Shown here: positions 13,047-23,438 of the stretch, piece after piece
How positions within the stretch are numbered: position 1 is the stretch's first letter
Layout: the number at the start of each line of letters is the position of its first letter
Source of the DNA: Marchantia polymorpha subsp. ruderalis
Taxonomy: Eukaryota; Streptophyta; Marchantiopsida; Marchantiales; Marchantiaceae
DNA: 64,000 nt
NCBI GenBank assembly: GCA_037833965.1
Contig: AP031355.1
Span: 22,283,501-22,347,500 of the forward strand
Reading direction: 5' to 3'
Made by a program: the position numbers and the translations under genes
The notes under the pieces: model-generated
Databases searched by the model: none
What the model was told of the DNA's origin: nothing
What the model saw: the letters and a program-made list of their open reading frames with translations, nothing else

Positions 13047-13866
13047 ATAAGGCGCGAGAGAGTACACACTCTATAAACCCTATAACATCGATAGGCGGAG
13101 TCAGGCACAACATGTGCCATCCCCTAGAACACCTATCACAAACCAACATACGGGCCGCCTCACCAGCTGATCCACATAGCATGCACCTCAAGCCAGCACG
13201 TACTATTGCTAAGCTTGGTACCATAGTACCATCTATGTTTGGGAGGTGGCATGGCGCACAATTGCGCACATGATCCTTCCAAACAACGCCGTCACGACCC
13301 TCCAACAGGAAAACTCCAGAAGGTAACACCTCCCGCATCCGCAAGATTGTGCGTCCCGCCGTCACATCCAATGTCGTCGGTGCAGTCTGCTGTAGATAGA
13401 CGTAGTCTCCCACATGGAATCTACAAATCGATGGTCGATAACCTCCTCCCCGAATGGTTGCATACCGCAACGTATCTCTATGTTGAGCAATCGCAAGATT
13501 CTCAAACGCTGCAGGCATAACTCTCCGAAAGAGCTCTGCACGGTGAGAACATACTCTCATCCACATATTCGGGTCATCAAGATTCACCACCTCGCTAGAC
13601 TCACGACGAATCGATGTTGGCAAGTCTGGATTTCGGCCGTACAATATAAAATGTGGTGAGAAGGAAGCCAAGGATGCTTGACGACTGAACCGGTATAGCA
13701 TGGCCAACCACGGTAGCTGGATATTCCAGTCCCCAAGATGACCTTTCTGTAGGCCATACTTGCGCAACGCCCTCTTCACCGTCTGTACAACACGTTCAGC
13801 CAAATCATCCGTCTCTGGGTGATCTCGTGATGTGGTCCGATGATCAATCAACGCCTTGTCACACAA
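12997..13866 (-). pseudogene. Integrase C-terminal half followed by truncated PHD finger
   Basis: 289 codons open. The first 30 residues hold the region with the third catalytic acid of the DDE integrase, a variant of HPQTDGQAERVVQT (here HPETDDLAERVVQT). The middle contains the usual gypsy segments (LPWLAMLYRFSRQ, FHVGDYVYL). Residues 228-254 show CMLC, then CDRC, then a histidine in GWH, then C in MLCLTPPI: cysteine-histidine spacing and the LTPPI hallmark of a PHD finger (C4HC3). The last Cys pair is absent because unrelated sequence replaces it after about 13,095. PHD fingers bind histone H3 tails; here it occupies the place where chromoviruses have a chromodomain. The beginning is joined to the catalytic core at 13882-14295 across an in-frame stop. 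Confidence 0.8.
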
Positions 13867-13881
13867 GACCTGAAACTCACC

Positions 13882-14499
13882 CTAAAACTCCGTCCCCTGA
13901 TCGGTCAACACCTCAGCTGGTGCACCATAGTGACTAAGCAGTCTGTCAAGGAAAGCATACGCTACTCCCTCACTCGCCTTGTCAGGTAATGCCACCAACT
14001 CAATCCACTTGGAGAAATGCTCCACCATCACCAACACATACCGATGATGTCGTACAGTCAAAGGTAGTGGTCCAGCAAAGTCCAAACTCCAACGGTAACC
14101 CAACCCCATGATGGGTAATAGATGTAACACTGGTGTCGGGGCATTGAATGATGCCCTCACCCGATCACAAACCATGCAACGTGATACCAACTGCTGTACC
14201 TGAGTATGCATACCACGCCACCAATATTGACCAAGGAGTAAGCTATATGTACGCTTCACTTCAAAATGTCCCAACTCCTCATGAGCATGCCTCACAATGC
14301 GTGCTCTCTAAGCTGGATGTGGTACTACTCGTACCCTACCGTCCTCCCAGACTCGGAGAACATGTGATCCCTCCAATCGGTATCTCTTCGCCCGTTGGAG
14401 AACACGATCTTGCTCCTTGGCACCCACTGTGCCTGGCACCATGCTGGTCCGTAGGAACTCCAATACCAATGCATCATCGTGAACATCACGCTTATCCAC
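13882..14499 (-). pseudogene. Integrase zinc-binding domain and catalytic core
   Basis: The integrase joins reverse-transcribed DNA to the host chromosome. 14499-14308 encodes the linker into the integrase (RVLRVWEDGR-like, seen as VLRVWEDGRVRVV). 14295-13882 encodes the HHCC finger (HEELGHFEVKR, then CMVCDR) and the core with its first two catalytic aspartates in SLDFAGP and LTDQGTEF. Single stops separate these blocks from each other and from the C-terminal half. The domain is otherwise complete, so the breaks look like point decay and not rearrangement. Confidence 0.8.
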
Positions 14500-14544
14500 A
14501 CCACCATCCTCAACCTCAAGATCTGAAGATCGACCATCTATTCT

Positions 14545-15039
14545 CTAACTAGAGTAAGATGTCAGATGATTCTCTCTGCTTGAGTTTCCACATAACCAAC
14601 ACATGAAAGCAGATGCATGCCAACCAGGCACCATCTCCTTGTCAACCTCACCATGCCATCTAGCTCCAGTGTCATCCTCCTGACTAGTGCATGGGTTCCG
14701 ACTCAAACCATCGGCATCTAGGTTCGCAACTCCAGGTCTATGCACTACCTGAAAGTCGTATTCCTGTAAGATGAGAGCCCACCGTGCAAGCTTCCCTGTA
14801 AGCTTGTCGGACTCCATCAACCACTTGAGCGGTTGATGATCAGTAACAAGGGTGAACTGCGTACCAAACAAGTAACACCTGAAGTGTGCCACAGCCCACA
14901 CCGCTGCCAAGCACTCTCCCTCGTACGAACTATACTGCGACTCCGCTGCATTGTTTGAACGACTAGCGTACGCAACCACAAACTCCTTGCCCTCATCATC
15001 ACGCTGCGTCAACACCGCTCCAATTCCCAACATACTCAA
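14545..15039 (-). pseudogene. RNase H domain of the methyltransferase-bearing gypsy element
   Basis: 164 open codons containing the gypsy RNase H core: GIGAVLTQ near the start, ASRSNNAAESQYSSYEGECLA, the acidic turn in VTDHQPLKWLM and, near the end of the domain, HRPGVANLDADGLSR. RNase H removes the RNA strand after reverse transcription. A stop separates it from the reverse transcriptase upstream, and about 130 bp between them reads as the connecting segment in broken frames. Confidence 0.85.
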
Positions 15040-15173
15040 TCAGTGAGCAATTGGTATGGACGACCTCTGATAAGTCTCCTCAAGATGAGAGCGGCCACCA
15101 ACCTGGCCTTGAGCTCAACAAAAGCTCTCTCGTGCTCATCTCCCCATTGCCACTCCTGATCTGACTTCAGCAA

Positions 15174-16112
15174 CTAGTTCAAAGGCTTGGCTATAGCACT
15201 GAACCCCTTCACATACCTCCGGTAGTAGTTCGCTAAACCCATGAATGCACAAACTCTACTCACATCCGTGGGACGAGGGATGCGTGCAATAGCCTTCACC
15301 TTTGCTTGCTGAACTCCTAAACCACCTGGGTATATCACATGACCCAAGTACTCAACCTTCTCTTGGAAAAACTTACACTTCCCAAGATGTAACCTCAAAC
15401 CATGAGCCCTCAACCGTTCAAACACAACCTGCAAATGAATCTGGTGTTGCTCCACAGTGTCACTAAACACCAAGATATCATCAATGTAACTTCTGACAAA
15501 ATCCAGCCCCGCCAGGATTCTGTCCATAACCCTTTGAAACACGGCAGGTGCATTCTTCAACCCAAAGGGTAAGAATCCCCACTGATACAAACAATCCTTG
15601 CCATGGGAGTTGACGCCCCAAAACGCTGTCTTGGTCTTGTCCTCCTCCCGAATTGGCAACTGATGGTATCCTGCCCAAAGATCCAAAGTACTAAAAATCC
15701 TCGCATGTCCCACCACATCGAAGATCTCCTCAGGTGTAGGCATGGCATACTTATCGGACTTCGTCTGCCGATTGATAGGACGGTAGTCTCCACACATGCG
15801 CTTATCCGTGTAGTTGTCATGTACATCCTTCTTCACCGGCATGACAGAGGCTGACGCATACTCACCATGCGATAACTCCACTAGTCCAGCCTCTAGTAGA
15901 TCCAACGTCCTACTCCGAATCAAATCTCTCTCCATCTCACTGTATCGATAAGGACAACGGAAGATTGGCGTATTACTAGCCAATTCTATCCGTATACCGG
16001 GTACAATCAACACATCCAACTCCTTCATACTTAAGGCAAAACAACTCCTATAGTCTCGTAGGAATTGTGTCAATCGTCGCCTCTCTCCTCCTGTGATCTG
16101 GGAACCAATCAA
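15174..16112 (-). pseudogene. Reverse transcriptase domain of the methyltransferase-bearing gypsy element
   Basis: 312 open codons with all main reverse transcriptase blocks: CGDYRPINRQT, LDLWAGYHQLPI, FLPFGLKNAPAVFQ, the catalytic YIDDIL box (SYIDDILVFS) and the primer-grip region YLGHVIYP, then a segment ending YYRRYVKGFSAIAKPLN. This is the best preserved part of the element and places it firmly in Ty3/gypsy. An in-frame stop follows at 15174-15176. Upstream, short out-of-frame sequence connects it to the methyltransferase region. Confidence 0.9.
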
Positions 16113-16169
16113 TGGCTCTCATTACTCCTCCATAGGCACACTAGAGGGAGGCGACATTGTCAATGGTTG

Positions 16170-17432
16170 CTACGCTACACACTGCAAAGAAGGGTTCTCC
16201 GTACCCTCCTTCGTAGCCACCTCCACATGAGAATCCTCTCCAACTGCATGGGCTGCAACTCTGGCAAGTCCTTTCGTCACGTACCATAAACTCCAAGGAT
16301 GACGAATATCTCGCCTGTCGCCTCCAGCCATTGCCTCTACCGTCTCGGTAGGCAATGAGCTAACAAGTGGTGTACTAACCACCAAATCAATGCGCAAACG
16401 GCGTTGCTCCGACAAATCCAAGCTCACAATCCACGTCAAGCAGTTCAAGTCCATAGCTTGACCCAAAACCTGACGACGCGAAGCCTCTGAAACTGTAGCA
16501 GCTACGGTGACACCAGTCATAAATCCCATCGCACGCTCTCTCTCATCAGCGTTGGGCTCCACCAACTGATGTACTGTACTGTCCCACAGTAGTCCAGGTC
16601 CACCATCACGATATGCATGTGATGCCGGATAATTGACAAATGTAGGTAAAGCCATCCGAGGCTGACCTACGCGGTTCACCTTCGCCATAGGTGACCTGTC
16701 AGCAACTCTCACTACCTGAGAGTGTCGAAAAACATCCAAGATACTGTCAACGGTGAGTGTAGGATCACGCTGCACAGAATCATAGGCATGACGCAATACC
16801 TCACGTGGCGAAAGGTTGGTCCACCATAAACGTGCACGATGAGCCTGTGATCCAACCCTCGCAGCATCCAACAGTACTGCTGATCCAATCCATGCTCGGA
16901 CTTGATGGACACTCGCCATCAACTAGGCCCGAGTGTCATCCAACAATGGTACGTTCTCCAGAATGTATGCTGGAGAACGCATCTGCTGCACTTGGAGATG
17001 ACGTAACACTCGCATCATCTCCCAAAACATCCGAGATCTGGGATCATGCAACCCTGTCCCATGTCCAGCGCGTGTGTGTCCCTGACATGGCCAGCCCGCA
17101 ATCACCATATCAATATGGCCAACGCGGTCAAGGTCTGGCGTCCCCAGCAACGAAATGTCTGAAGGCAACGCCTTCTGGAATCCTCGGACAGCTGATCGCG
17201 GCAATAACGAAGGAAAACGCCGCATCAACTGTGCAACATGTCGTGAAGAGACTCGACGTGTAGTCTCGTTCTTCTCCACATACAAGTATCTCCATACGAG
17301 ACACCTGACTACAACACCGCAGCCAAACCTGTGCTGATCCCACCAAAAAGATCCAGCAAACAAACGCCCTCTAAGGAATACTCCCATGCAAAGGTGTAGT
17401 AACCAATGGAGACAATGCGCTAGAACCACCAA
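16170..17432 (-). pseudogene. C5-cytosine DNA methyltransferase domain inside the gypsy polyprotein
   Basis: Domain order follows the family. Motif I (cofactor loop) reads LDLFGGISTGLAAVL at about 17,356-17,312, then hits a TAG and a one-base frame change near 17,290. Motif II region is YVEKNETTRRV. Motif IV carries the catalytic Pro-Cys in GWPCQGHTRAG (Cys at about 17,087). Motif VI is LENVP (about 16,961-16,947). After an in-frame TAG at 16925-16923 come motif VIII (GSQAHRARLWWTNL), motif IX (ERERAMGF) and motif X (GQAMDLNCLTW, ending near 16,425). Such enzymes transfer a methyl group from S-adenosylmethionine to cytosine C5. The domain lies between protease and reverse transcriptase on the same strand, with no sign of separate insertion. 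It is inactive as it stands. Whether it is nearest to plant DRM/DNMT3 enzymes or another lineage cannot be settled by eye. Confidence 0.85.
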
Positions 17433-17538
17433 CTAGCCGATCAGCTGAAGCCCTCTCTGGCTCTGCTGGTAAAGAGGCTTCACTCCAAGCCTTTTTCACC
17501 AACCTATCAGCCTCCAACTGTAGTGCCTGGCACGAACA

Positions 17539-17886
17539 TTACAGTGGAACATCTAAGGGTGAAGTCACCGCCGCTGTGAAACTCACAACCTCCTCCACAT
17601 CCTCGTAGAGTGAGGTATCGTCGGCAAACATGTTCCCCTCCAACAAGTCATCGGGCCAGGTAAGCACTCCGCTAAAACCCGCAACAGATGCCAAGACCGC
17701 TGATGAAGATCCAAGAGGTCGATCCCGAGAAATAAATCTCACTGGCAGCTCGCTCAGACATCCATCTCCGGACTGCCAACCTGGACGATATGCGGCAATC
17801 TCCGTCCAATAGTCCATCCGAAAGCTCATCAAGTATAACACCACTCCACCAACAAGCACATCATATGACTCTGTTGATGTAACCAC
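17539..17886 (-). pseudogene. Late part of the retroviral-type aspartic protease region
   Basis: The segment DVLVGGVVLYLMSFRMDYW and the following RPGWQSGDGCLSELPVRFI resemble the stretch after the protease domain in plant gypsy polyproteins. The catalytic Asp-Ser/Thr-Gly is missing because gag is joined almost directly to this point (about 17,890). Downstream, about 100 bp link it to the methyltransferase region. Confidence 0.6.
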
Positions 17887-17889
17887 AGC

Positions 17890-19640
17890 ACGAACTTCAA
17901 ACTACGAGCTATCATGAGGGTGATCATGCCTCAACTGCACCGCTATGCTCTCTGTCCAGGATCCGATACTAGTACTGGATAGCCTGTGCCTCAGTCACAC
18001 CGTGAGTAACTTAGATTAGCCGTCGCATACGAGTGTATGCCTCACGAAGACTCACCAGTCTTCCGCTCAAAATCCTGGAAGCTCATCAACTTCTCCGTTT
18101 TCACCCCCTGATAATTCTTCCTCAATCTTTGGAAGAACTCAGGAATGGAGCTAAACGAAGGTACGCCACTAGCATCTCCCCTCGTGCTGCCACTGGCAAT
18201 GCTAACAGTACCTTTGCTGGTACTAGTACCAGTTGCGCCAACTGCTCCACTGGTACCCTCGCGGATGCTACTACTCGCACCTCCGCTGATGCCGATACTT
18301 GCACCTCCACTGGTACCCACCCCACCCTGGGTAATGGATAAGTAGTTCGGAGATCAATGGCGCCTCCATGCATCAATCTCCGCAGCATAATCTCTCCCAA
18401 ACTCATGATAATCGTCCATGGGAGGCCCCTCCAAATGCTGGAATAACCTCTTCAACTCAAAGAAGGGTGTAAACAACGTGGGGTTACGCAGAAATTGCAT
18501 ATCACACCACGTGTCAAACTCCTGAATAAAATCATCGAGCTCGATGATGCCCACTGCACCAGAGTAACGTCGAGGGCCCTTCACGGCCCCGTACATCCCG
18601 TCCATGTCCCAAATCAATGGCGTTGGAACACTAGACGATATCACCACCAAAGACTTTGTGTCTGCAACCTCCGGGCCGACTCTCACTCAAGTTTACCTCA
18701 GATGGCTTTTCGGTAGCTCATCATGATTCTAGAAGACTAGGATTCCGCATCATACTCATAACCTAAACACCCTCTCACACAATCTCTCAAGGTATCACTC
18801 CAACTCATACACTCATCGACAATCCAAGGTACTGAAAATTCGTCACCCTTTCATATATGAAACAAGTCCCTACATATGAACTCTCCAAACTTGCTTGAGA
18901 TGCTCTTTCCTACCTCTCTATATATACTACTTGAGAATTTACCATAGTAACAAATGGTATATCTATCTATCCCAATCTATCTATCTATCTATCTAACTTA
19001 CCTTTACGAAGATAAACCATAGTAAGGTTGAGTAGTTATCAATATGTGGCAACATGCCATTGGCTCCCTAAACCTTCTAGATGTTTACTAATCCCTAGAT
19101 TGAGGTGGCGACATGCCATTTGTGACTTTCCCACTTCTAGAACTTCCACTTTCCACTAAGTCAACATTAGACTTAGTCTCACCAATGAAATACTCCTTAC
19201 TTTAGTCAAACCAATCAAAACTAAACATGAAGTTCAAAAGTCTTTTCTTTTGGAATCTAGACTTTTGTACAAGACAAAATAGAAGTGCTCACTCAAATCT
19301 TCTAGAACTTCTCTAGTTATTCCGCCAAGTATAGACATTATAGCTAAACTAGCTAGACTTAGTCATAACTAGCTAGATTTAGTCATAACTATCTTAACCA
19401 TGATTAACTCCTTGGTTAATTCTAGTTTTATTTCACACATGCAATATCCGGTCTTACAGGTCCTGCTCCGCAACAACTGGCGAAATAGGTGAAGGTAGCC
19501 GATACCTCAACCCACTCCGCGTAAATCCACCGCGGTCCTCAACAGGACCACTAGACTGCTCCGTGATGACGAGACCTCAACTGGCACCACTGCCAGATCT
19601 CCACCCAATAACCCAATCCGCCCCTGACGCCGTGCCGCAC
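17890..19640 (-). pseudogene. Gag of the methyltransferase-bearing gypsy element, split by a repeat
   Basis: Gag forms the particle that packages retrotransposon RNA. The N-terminal part lies at about 19,640-19,459, and the rest resumes at 18,686 on the other side of an inserted repeat (18,657-19,458). 18686-18354 encodes a typical gag core (ELDDFIQEFDTWCDMQFL, LFQHLEGPPMDDYHEF). A low-complexity Gly/Ser/Thr linker follows at 18.32-18.15 kb. The frame then contains SFQDFERKTGES and, after a one-base shift, LREAYTRMRRLI and VTHGVTEAQAIQY, both common in plant gypsy gag. Stops and shifts abound. No CCHC zinc knuckle survives; it was probably in the segment deleted between gag and protease. Confidence 0.75.
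18657..19458 (-). mobile_element. Solo-LTR-like repeat (family X), copy 1
   Basis: About 800 bp beginning TGTAAGACCGG and ending near GTTGCAGACACA when read on the minus strand. It interrupts gag: gag-like coding is readable on both sides (AEQD before, DTKSLVVIS after). A diverged second copy is found at 32,841-33,125 plus 36,644-37,058. TG/CA-type ends and no internal coding fit a solo LTR. The flanks show only an imperfect target duplication. An ATCT microsatellite lies inside (about 18,975-18,994). Confidence 0.65.
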
Positions 19641-20059
19641 TGAGCTACTCTAGCCCTACTAGCTAAAGGGTATGGGCAACCTAACCTATCATCACAGCAA
19701 GAAGACTCTCACGATCTACTGGTCATTACTCAAGTCTCACCGTGAGAGAAACATAGATAGGCCGGCCGGTGATCAAGTCCAGCCCCCTATCGCCAACACA
19801 CAGGAGTAAAACTACTCCGGAAATCAACGTCACCCCTACACGGGCGCGCACCAGGAAGCAAGACTGAACAGGATCCAAACACAAGCAAACAGCTAGCAAC
19901 GACTCTCCAGTCTAAAGGAAACATAGCACAAAACAAGACAACACACACGGGACATCGCATCGCTTCGCGATCCCGATTCGATCTCCATTGCCCTCCATCT
20001 ACGTGGGCCTCCAATGCCTATGATGCCCTCTTCACGAAATTGCAAACAAAATGTGTTTG

Positions 20060-20100
20060 AAAACTTCTTCTACTTTTTCTTTTTTTTTCTTTTTCTCCTT
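20060..20100. repeat. Pyrimidine-rich tract (purine-rich on the minus strand)
   Basis: A run dominated by T and C on the plus strand. It separates the gypsy leader from the weak coding region further right and has no assigned role. Confidence 0.5.
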
Positions 20101-20280
20101 CACACAAGGGTCACACTCCCCCTCAACAAACACACTACACACTGAAAGCTCAATATATTGACTACGTCATATATATATATTTACAATGCTTTCAACACAT
20201 CAAGTTTACAGGCAGTGAGACCGGGTGCAAACTCCCGATCCCTTCAGTACCTCTTGTCTAAACGCTACAGGTAGTTGCTA

Positions 20281-20661
20281 TCAATCCTTTGGAAAACTAT
20301 CAAGAAATTTCTCTAGTACAAGAATTTCTTCTGAAAGACAGTCTTGAACATACTGAACATCTCTCAAATGATCAGCAATATCCTTCGGAAGGTCGAGTAA
20401 TTCATCCTCACATATCCTGTACTCTAGGCCGGATTCCTCGAGAAGTTTTTCTACGGCTAGTGCCTCGTCCCAATCTAACCCAGAATTTTTTTCTTCTACC
20501 ACAGCAGTGTTTACCGTATTCTCTTCTACTTGAGGCTGCACCGTCACCTCTTGCTCTTGATCACGTTGCTTGTTGCTGATGACTTCCACTGTCTGGATTT
20601 CTTGTATATCACTGTCGTCCGCTTTTTCTCCAAGTGGCATCTTCCCTTCACACGTCAACAC
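20281..20661 (-). CDS. Possible exon of an unidentified acidic protein
   Basis: Open for 126 codons from an upstream stop to a TGA at the left end; the first ATG is at 20640. The translation is acidic with a believable composition (GLDWDEALAVEKLLEESG, then LPKDIADHLRDVQYV) and could form helices. It matches no family I know. An AG acceptor just upstream (catag) suggests it may be a terminal exon. AT-rich sequence resembling an untranslated tail follows. It is on the same strand as the gypsy element and the weak coding signals at 22.0-22.5 kb, so it could be a host gene remnant or a passenger in a larger element. Confidence 0.35.
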   Translation of the reverse strand: MLTCEGKMPLGEKADDSDIQEIQTVEVISNKQRDQEQEVTVQPQVEENTVNTAVVEEKNSGLDWDEALAVEKLLEESGLEYRICEDELLDLPKDIADHLRDVQYVQDCLSEEILVLEKFLDSFPKD

Positions 20662-21995
20662 TTCACTATGTACAAGGATTGTTTACAGAGTATCTGTAAA
20701 CTAGATCACTAAATTGGAAACTAAAAATAGTTTAACTATAAACTATCACAAAGTGTTACAAGATCACCAGTAACCTTTTTATCATAAATTATACCGATGT
20801 ATAATAATCACAGTAAAATGATACGATAACTGAAGAGAGTTTTAAGACCTATATAAAGTCAACTGTAAAATGCGTAGCACAGGAAATAATTGCCAAACCT
20901 TGTGCTCAAACTATTCCATCCTAGGTAACTGAGAGTACATTGGACATCGACGTGAATACTAACCTGAGAAGAATAGATGAGAACTCTGCTATAACTATAA
21001 CTCTGCTACAAGAGCTTCAAAGGTAATCTACTAGCTCCCAACAACATTTTAAACAGAAGTTTATGGAATTTCATCTCCCCTCAACCCTTCATTACCTACA
21101 TCCGCCCATGATAGGTTGTTATCTACACTCACATTCAGTGCACTTTAAGCTACTAATAAGTCTAATCTTGAGAAAGTATTGCAAAGAGGTGTTGTACTCT
21201 TACTGTCTACGCCGCTGAAACTGTCATGTAGTATGTCCAAGCTGCAACCACACTCTTCCCGAGACATAACACAGACCTTAAATGTCAGAGTTGCAACCAA
21301 AACTCCATGTGTACCCATAATCTTGCTTCACCGTATCTCATCTATGACCGCATCTCCCACAGATGCATGCACTAACATACCCATCAGGTACAGCACCTGA
21401 TACAATACATTACAACAGAAAAAGATTGATTTCTCAAATTCTTTAATCTGCGTCAACCATCAGTTTCAACGCGATGAAGACGATGGGGAACAGACGTGAA
21501 TATACCCACGGGAGATACAAAAGGAGGTTAATGGAGTACTTCCTCCTTTTGTCTTGTCTCCCTTCTGCCAGCACGAGTATTACCTAACCACTTCAATGAG
21601 GAGGATGCTTTTTCTCTTTCACACTCTGCCTGCATGCCTGCCGGAGCTTCACCTCCGAAGGAACAGAAACATTCCTAAGCAAGGTGGTGGATAGAAGAGG
21701 AGACAAACCGAGACGTATTTATAAAGGACGACAAAAAGCTGGCAAGACCTCCGCAATGCTCTCCCAGAATGAGCGAACAATCTTTGATGACTCTGATGAG
21801 GTCATCTGATGTGTACGTGTACTCTCACTAGCAGGACCAGAAGTATGATTTGAGCTCAACTTCCACATCTGGATTATACTCACATACTACTCCTTGGCCT
21901 GTAAACCAAACTCCAATAATTGTGAAGTATACATAGCGAGCCCGTAGAGGTGAAGTGCATGTAGATCTCCTCGTATACTTACTCCTCTTTTATAC

Positions 21996-22482
21996 TTACA
22001 CTCTTATACTTACACTCTCACTTTCTTCATGATCTAAGACGACGGCCAATCCCGAGGACCCCAGATTCTTCAGTCTGCGGCCTCTACTAGATTCACCATC
22101 AGTCATCGTGCCCAAAACCCTGTCTCTCTTGGCTTGCAACAGCTTCTCCAATACACATTCGATCGCATAATTCACCGGCATGCGCAGAATTCTGTTATAG
22201 GGCGGAATCTTACGATTCCTCTAGCTACAGGCCTCGATTGTTACTCTCCGTCATCTGCACGGGATCATGCGTCTGGCAAAATCCAAATCTGCCAATGACA
22301 AATAAGATGCTGAAAATCAAGAAATTCGCTCCGAGAAGATTGGAAAAGCGGGCTCCCATTGCATCAGCTTGTTCTTCTTCTACTACTGCTCGTCCCCGGC
22401 GATTTTCGCTTCCTCCCCGTCGGCAGCAAGTTTGTTCCGAACAACTAATCTGTCTTTCCACCAGCGCTGCACTCTGTGACAT
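21996..22482 (-). CDS. Weak coding signals, possible N-terminal exons
   Basis: Two neighbouring open stretches on the minus strand. 22482-22225 contains an internal ATG at 22359 followed by a hydrophobic stretch (GANFLIFSILFVIGRFGFC) that resembles a signal peptide ending near CQTHDP. 22181-21996 encodes a charged peptide (YAIECVLEKLLQAKRDRVLG) and ends among several gtaagt-like donor sites. They may be exons of one gene that continues to 20.3 kb, but no phase-consistent model was found. The intact chromovirus lies about 500 bp upstream of the ATG. Confidence 0.25.
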
Positions 22483-22880
22483 TTGAGAACTTCAACAGCC
22501 TCGCAATTACCTCCTGCTGCTGGTACTCCTTTCCTCTCCTTTCCGTGGAAATATTACCAACCGAAATCCAACATCTTTCCCAGTATTTCTGTCACTAATT
22601 CCAGTGAATCAAAAGCACTTTCTAGCGTTTCAAAATCTGAACCCAAACCTCTACCGTGCCCTTCGATGCCACACGAAACAAAACTGAATTCTTGAAACTT
22701 CAGTTTTCAGACTCCGACTCAATCTTCAAAATCCCTACTTCCGAACATCAAATCTGAGAATCTCTCTGCACCTATTTCTCGATTCAAAACTCTGATCCCT
22801 CATACTCTCAAGTACAGAAACCTACAGAAATTGCCCAGAGGTATAAACAAACCACAAAAGAGAGAAACACACGACAAAAA

Positions 22881-22885
22881 CACGA
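22881..22885. repeat. 5-bp target-site duplication, left (CACGA)
   Basis: CACGA directly before the 5' LTR. The same five bases follow the 3' LTR at 29013-29017, as expected for LTR-retrotransposon integration. Confidence 0.9.
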
Positions 22886-23304
22886 TGTAACCATCTTTAG
22901 TTAGTTAGAACTAAAGTAGAGGTTACTCTGAATATGGTTGTAGATACTTTAGTGGGCACTAGTCATAGCTGCCACATCAGCGATCCGCGCACTTGGTAGG
23001 TACAGAGTGGATGTGTTAGTTGACAGTGCCACGTCAGCAATCCGTGTGCTTGTAGGTAAGGATTGAGTGTGTTAGTTAGTGTGTTAGTTGAAGCGCCACG
23101 TCAGCAATCCGTGTGCTTGTTAGGGTTATCCGCCACGTCATCCATCCACTAGGAGTGGGATGGATGGTGGGGATTAGATCTTATCACCTTGTACTTGTTG
23201 GTGAGAGCTATATAAGGGAGAGGAGAACCATTGTTGGTATCTCTCATCTTCAGAGTTTACGTTTCTATCTTCGAGTGAACTTCTCTCTAAACCCTAGTGT
23301 TACA
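22886..23304 (+). repeat. 5' LTR of the chromovirus
   Basis: 419 bp, from TGTAACC to GTGTTACA. It contains repeats built around GCCACRTCA at 22971, 23028, 23095 and 23132, and a TATATAAG box at 23209-23216 that would define U3/R. Confidence 0.95.
23209..23216 (+). promoter_or_regulatory. TATA box of the chromovirus LTR promoter
   Basis: TATATAAG, about 95 bp before the LTR end and downstream of the GCCACGTCA repeats. Transcription would start roughly 30 bp further on. Conserved in the 3' LTR. Confidence 0.7.
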
Positions 23305-23305
23305 A

Positions 23306-23317
23306 TGGTATCAGAGC
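23306..23317 (+). promoter_or_regulatory. Primer-binding site, initiator tRNA-Met
   Basis: TGGTATCAGAGC begins one base after the 5' LTR and complements the 3' end of plant initiator methionine tRNA, the usual primer of Ty3/gypsy and copia elements. Confidence 0.95.
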
Positions 23318-23438
23318 GACCTTGCTCTTTCCTTGAGTGTGGATTACCCCTCATGGAATAGCAAGTGAGTGATGATGGAGTGTAGTCTTGAGAGTGTATA
23401 GAGGCTGGCAGAGGTCATTCATCTGCATGTAGAGAGAG

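Larger units (their letters stand above)
13047..20040 (-). mobile_element. Degraded Ty3/gypsy element carrying a DNA methyltransferase domain and PHD finger
   Basis: In minus-strand order I can read gag (about 19.64-17.89 kb, interrupted by an inserted repeat), a protease remnant (17886-17539), a C5-cytosine methyltransferase (about 17.37-16.42 kb), reverse transcriptase (16112-15174), RNase H (15039-14545), integrase zinc-binding and catalytic core (about 14.50-13.75 kb), an integrase C-terminal region, and a truncated PHD finger (13185-13104). RT-RNaseH-INT order shows the Ty3/gypsy type. Frames are broken by a handful of stops and indels, yet long blocks stay open, so the copy is old but readable. 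The zinc knuckle and protease active site were lost in a deletion. No convincing LTR pair, primer site or duplicated target was found. The 3' end is cut inside the PHD finger, and the 5' limit near 20.0 kb is approximate. Confidence 0.85.

Noticed and set aside
14148-14552. 134-codon plus-strand ORF
   Set aside because: Lies opposite the integrase linker and core of the minus-strand element; its composition is that of a shadow frame.
18657-19458. Repeat X considered as the 5' LTR of the methyltransferase element
   Set aside because: Gag-like coding continues on its far side (19,459-19,640), and no primer-binding site follows its end, so it is better explained as a later insertion in gag.
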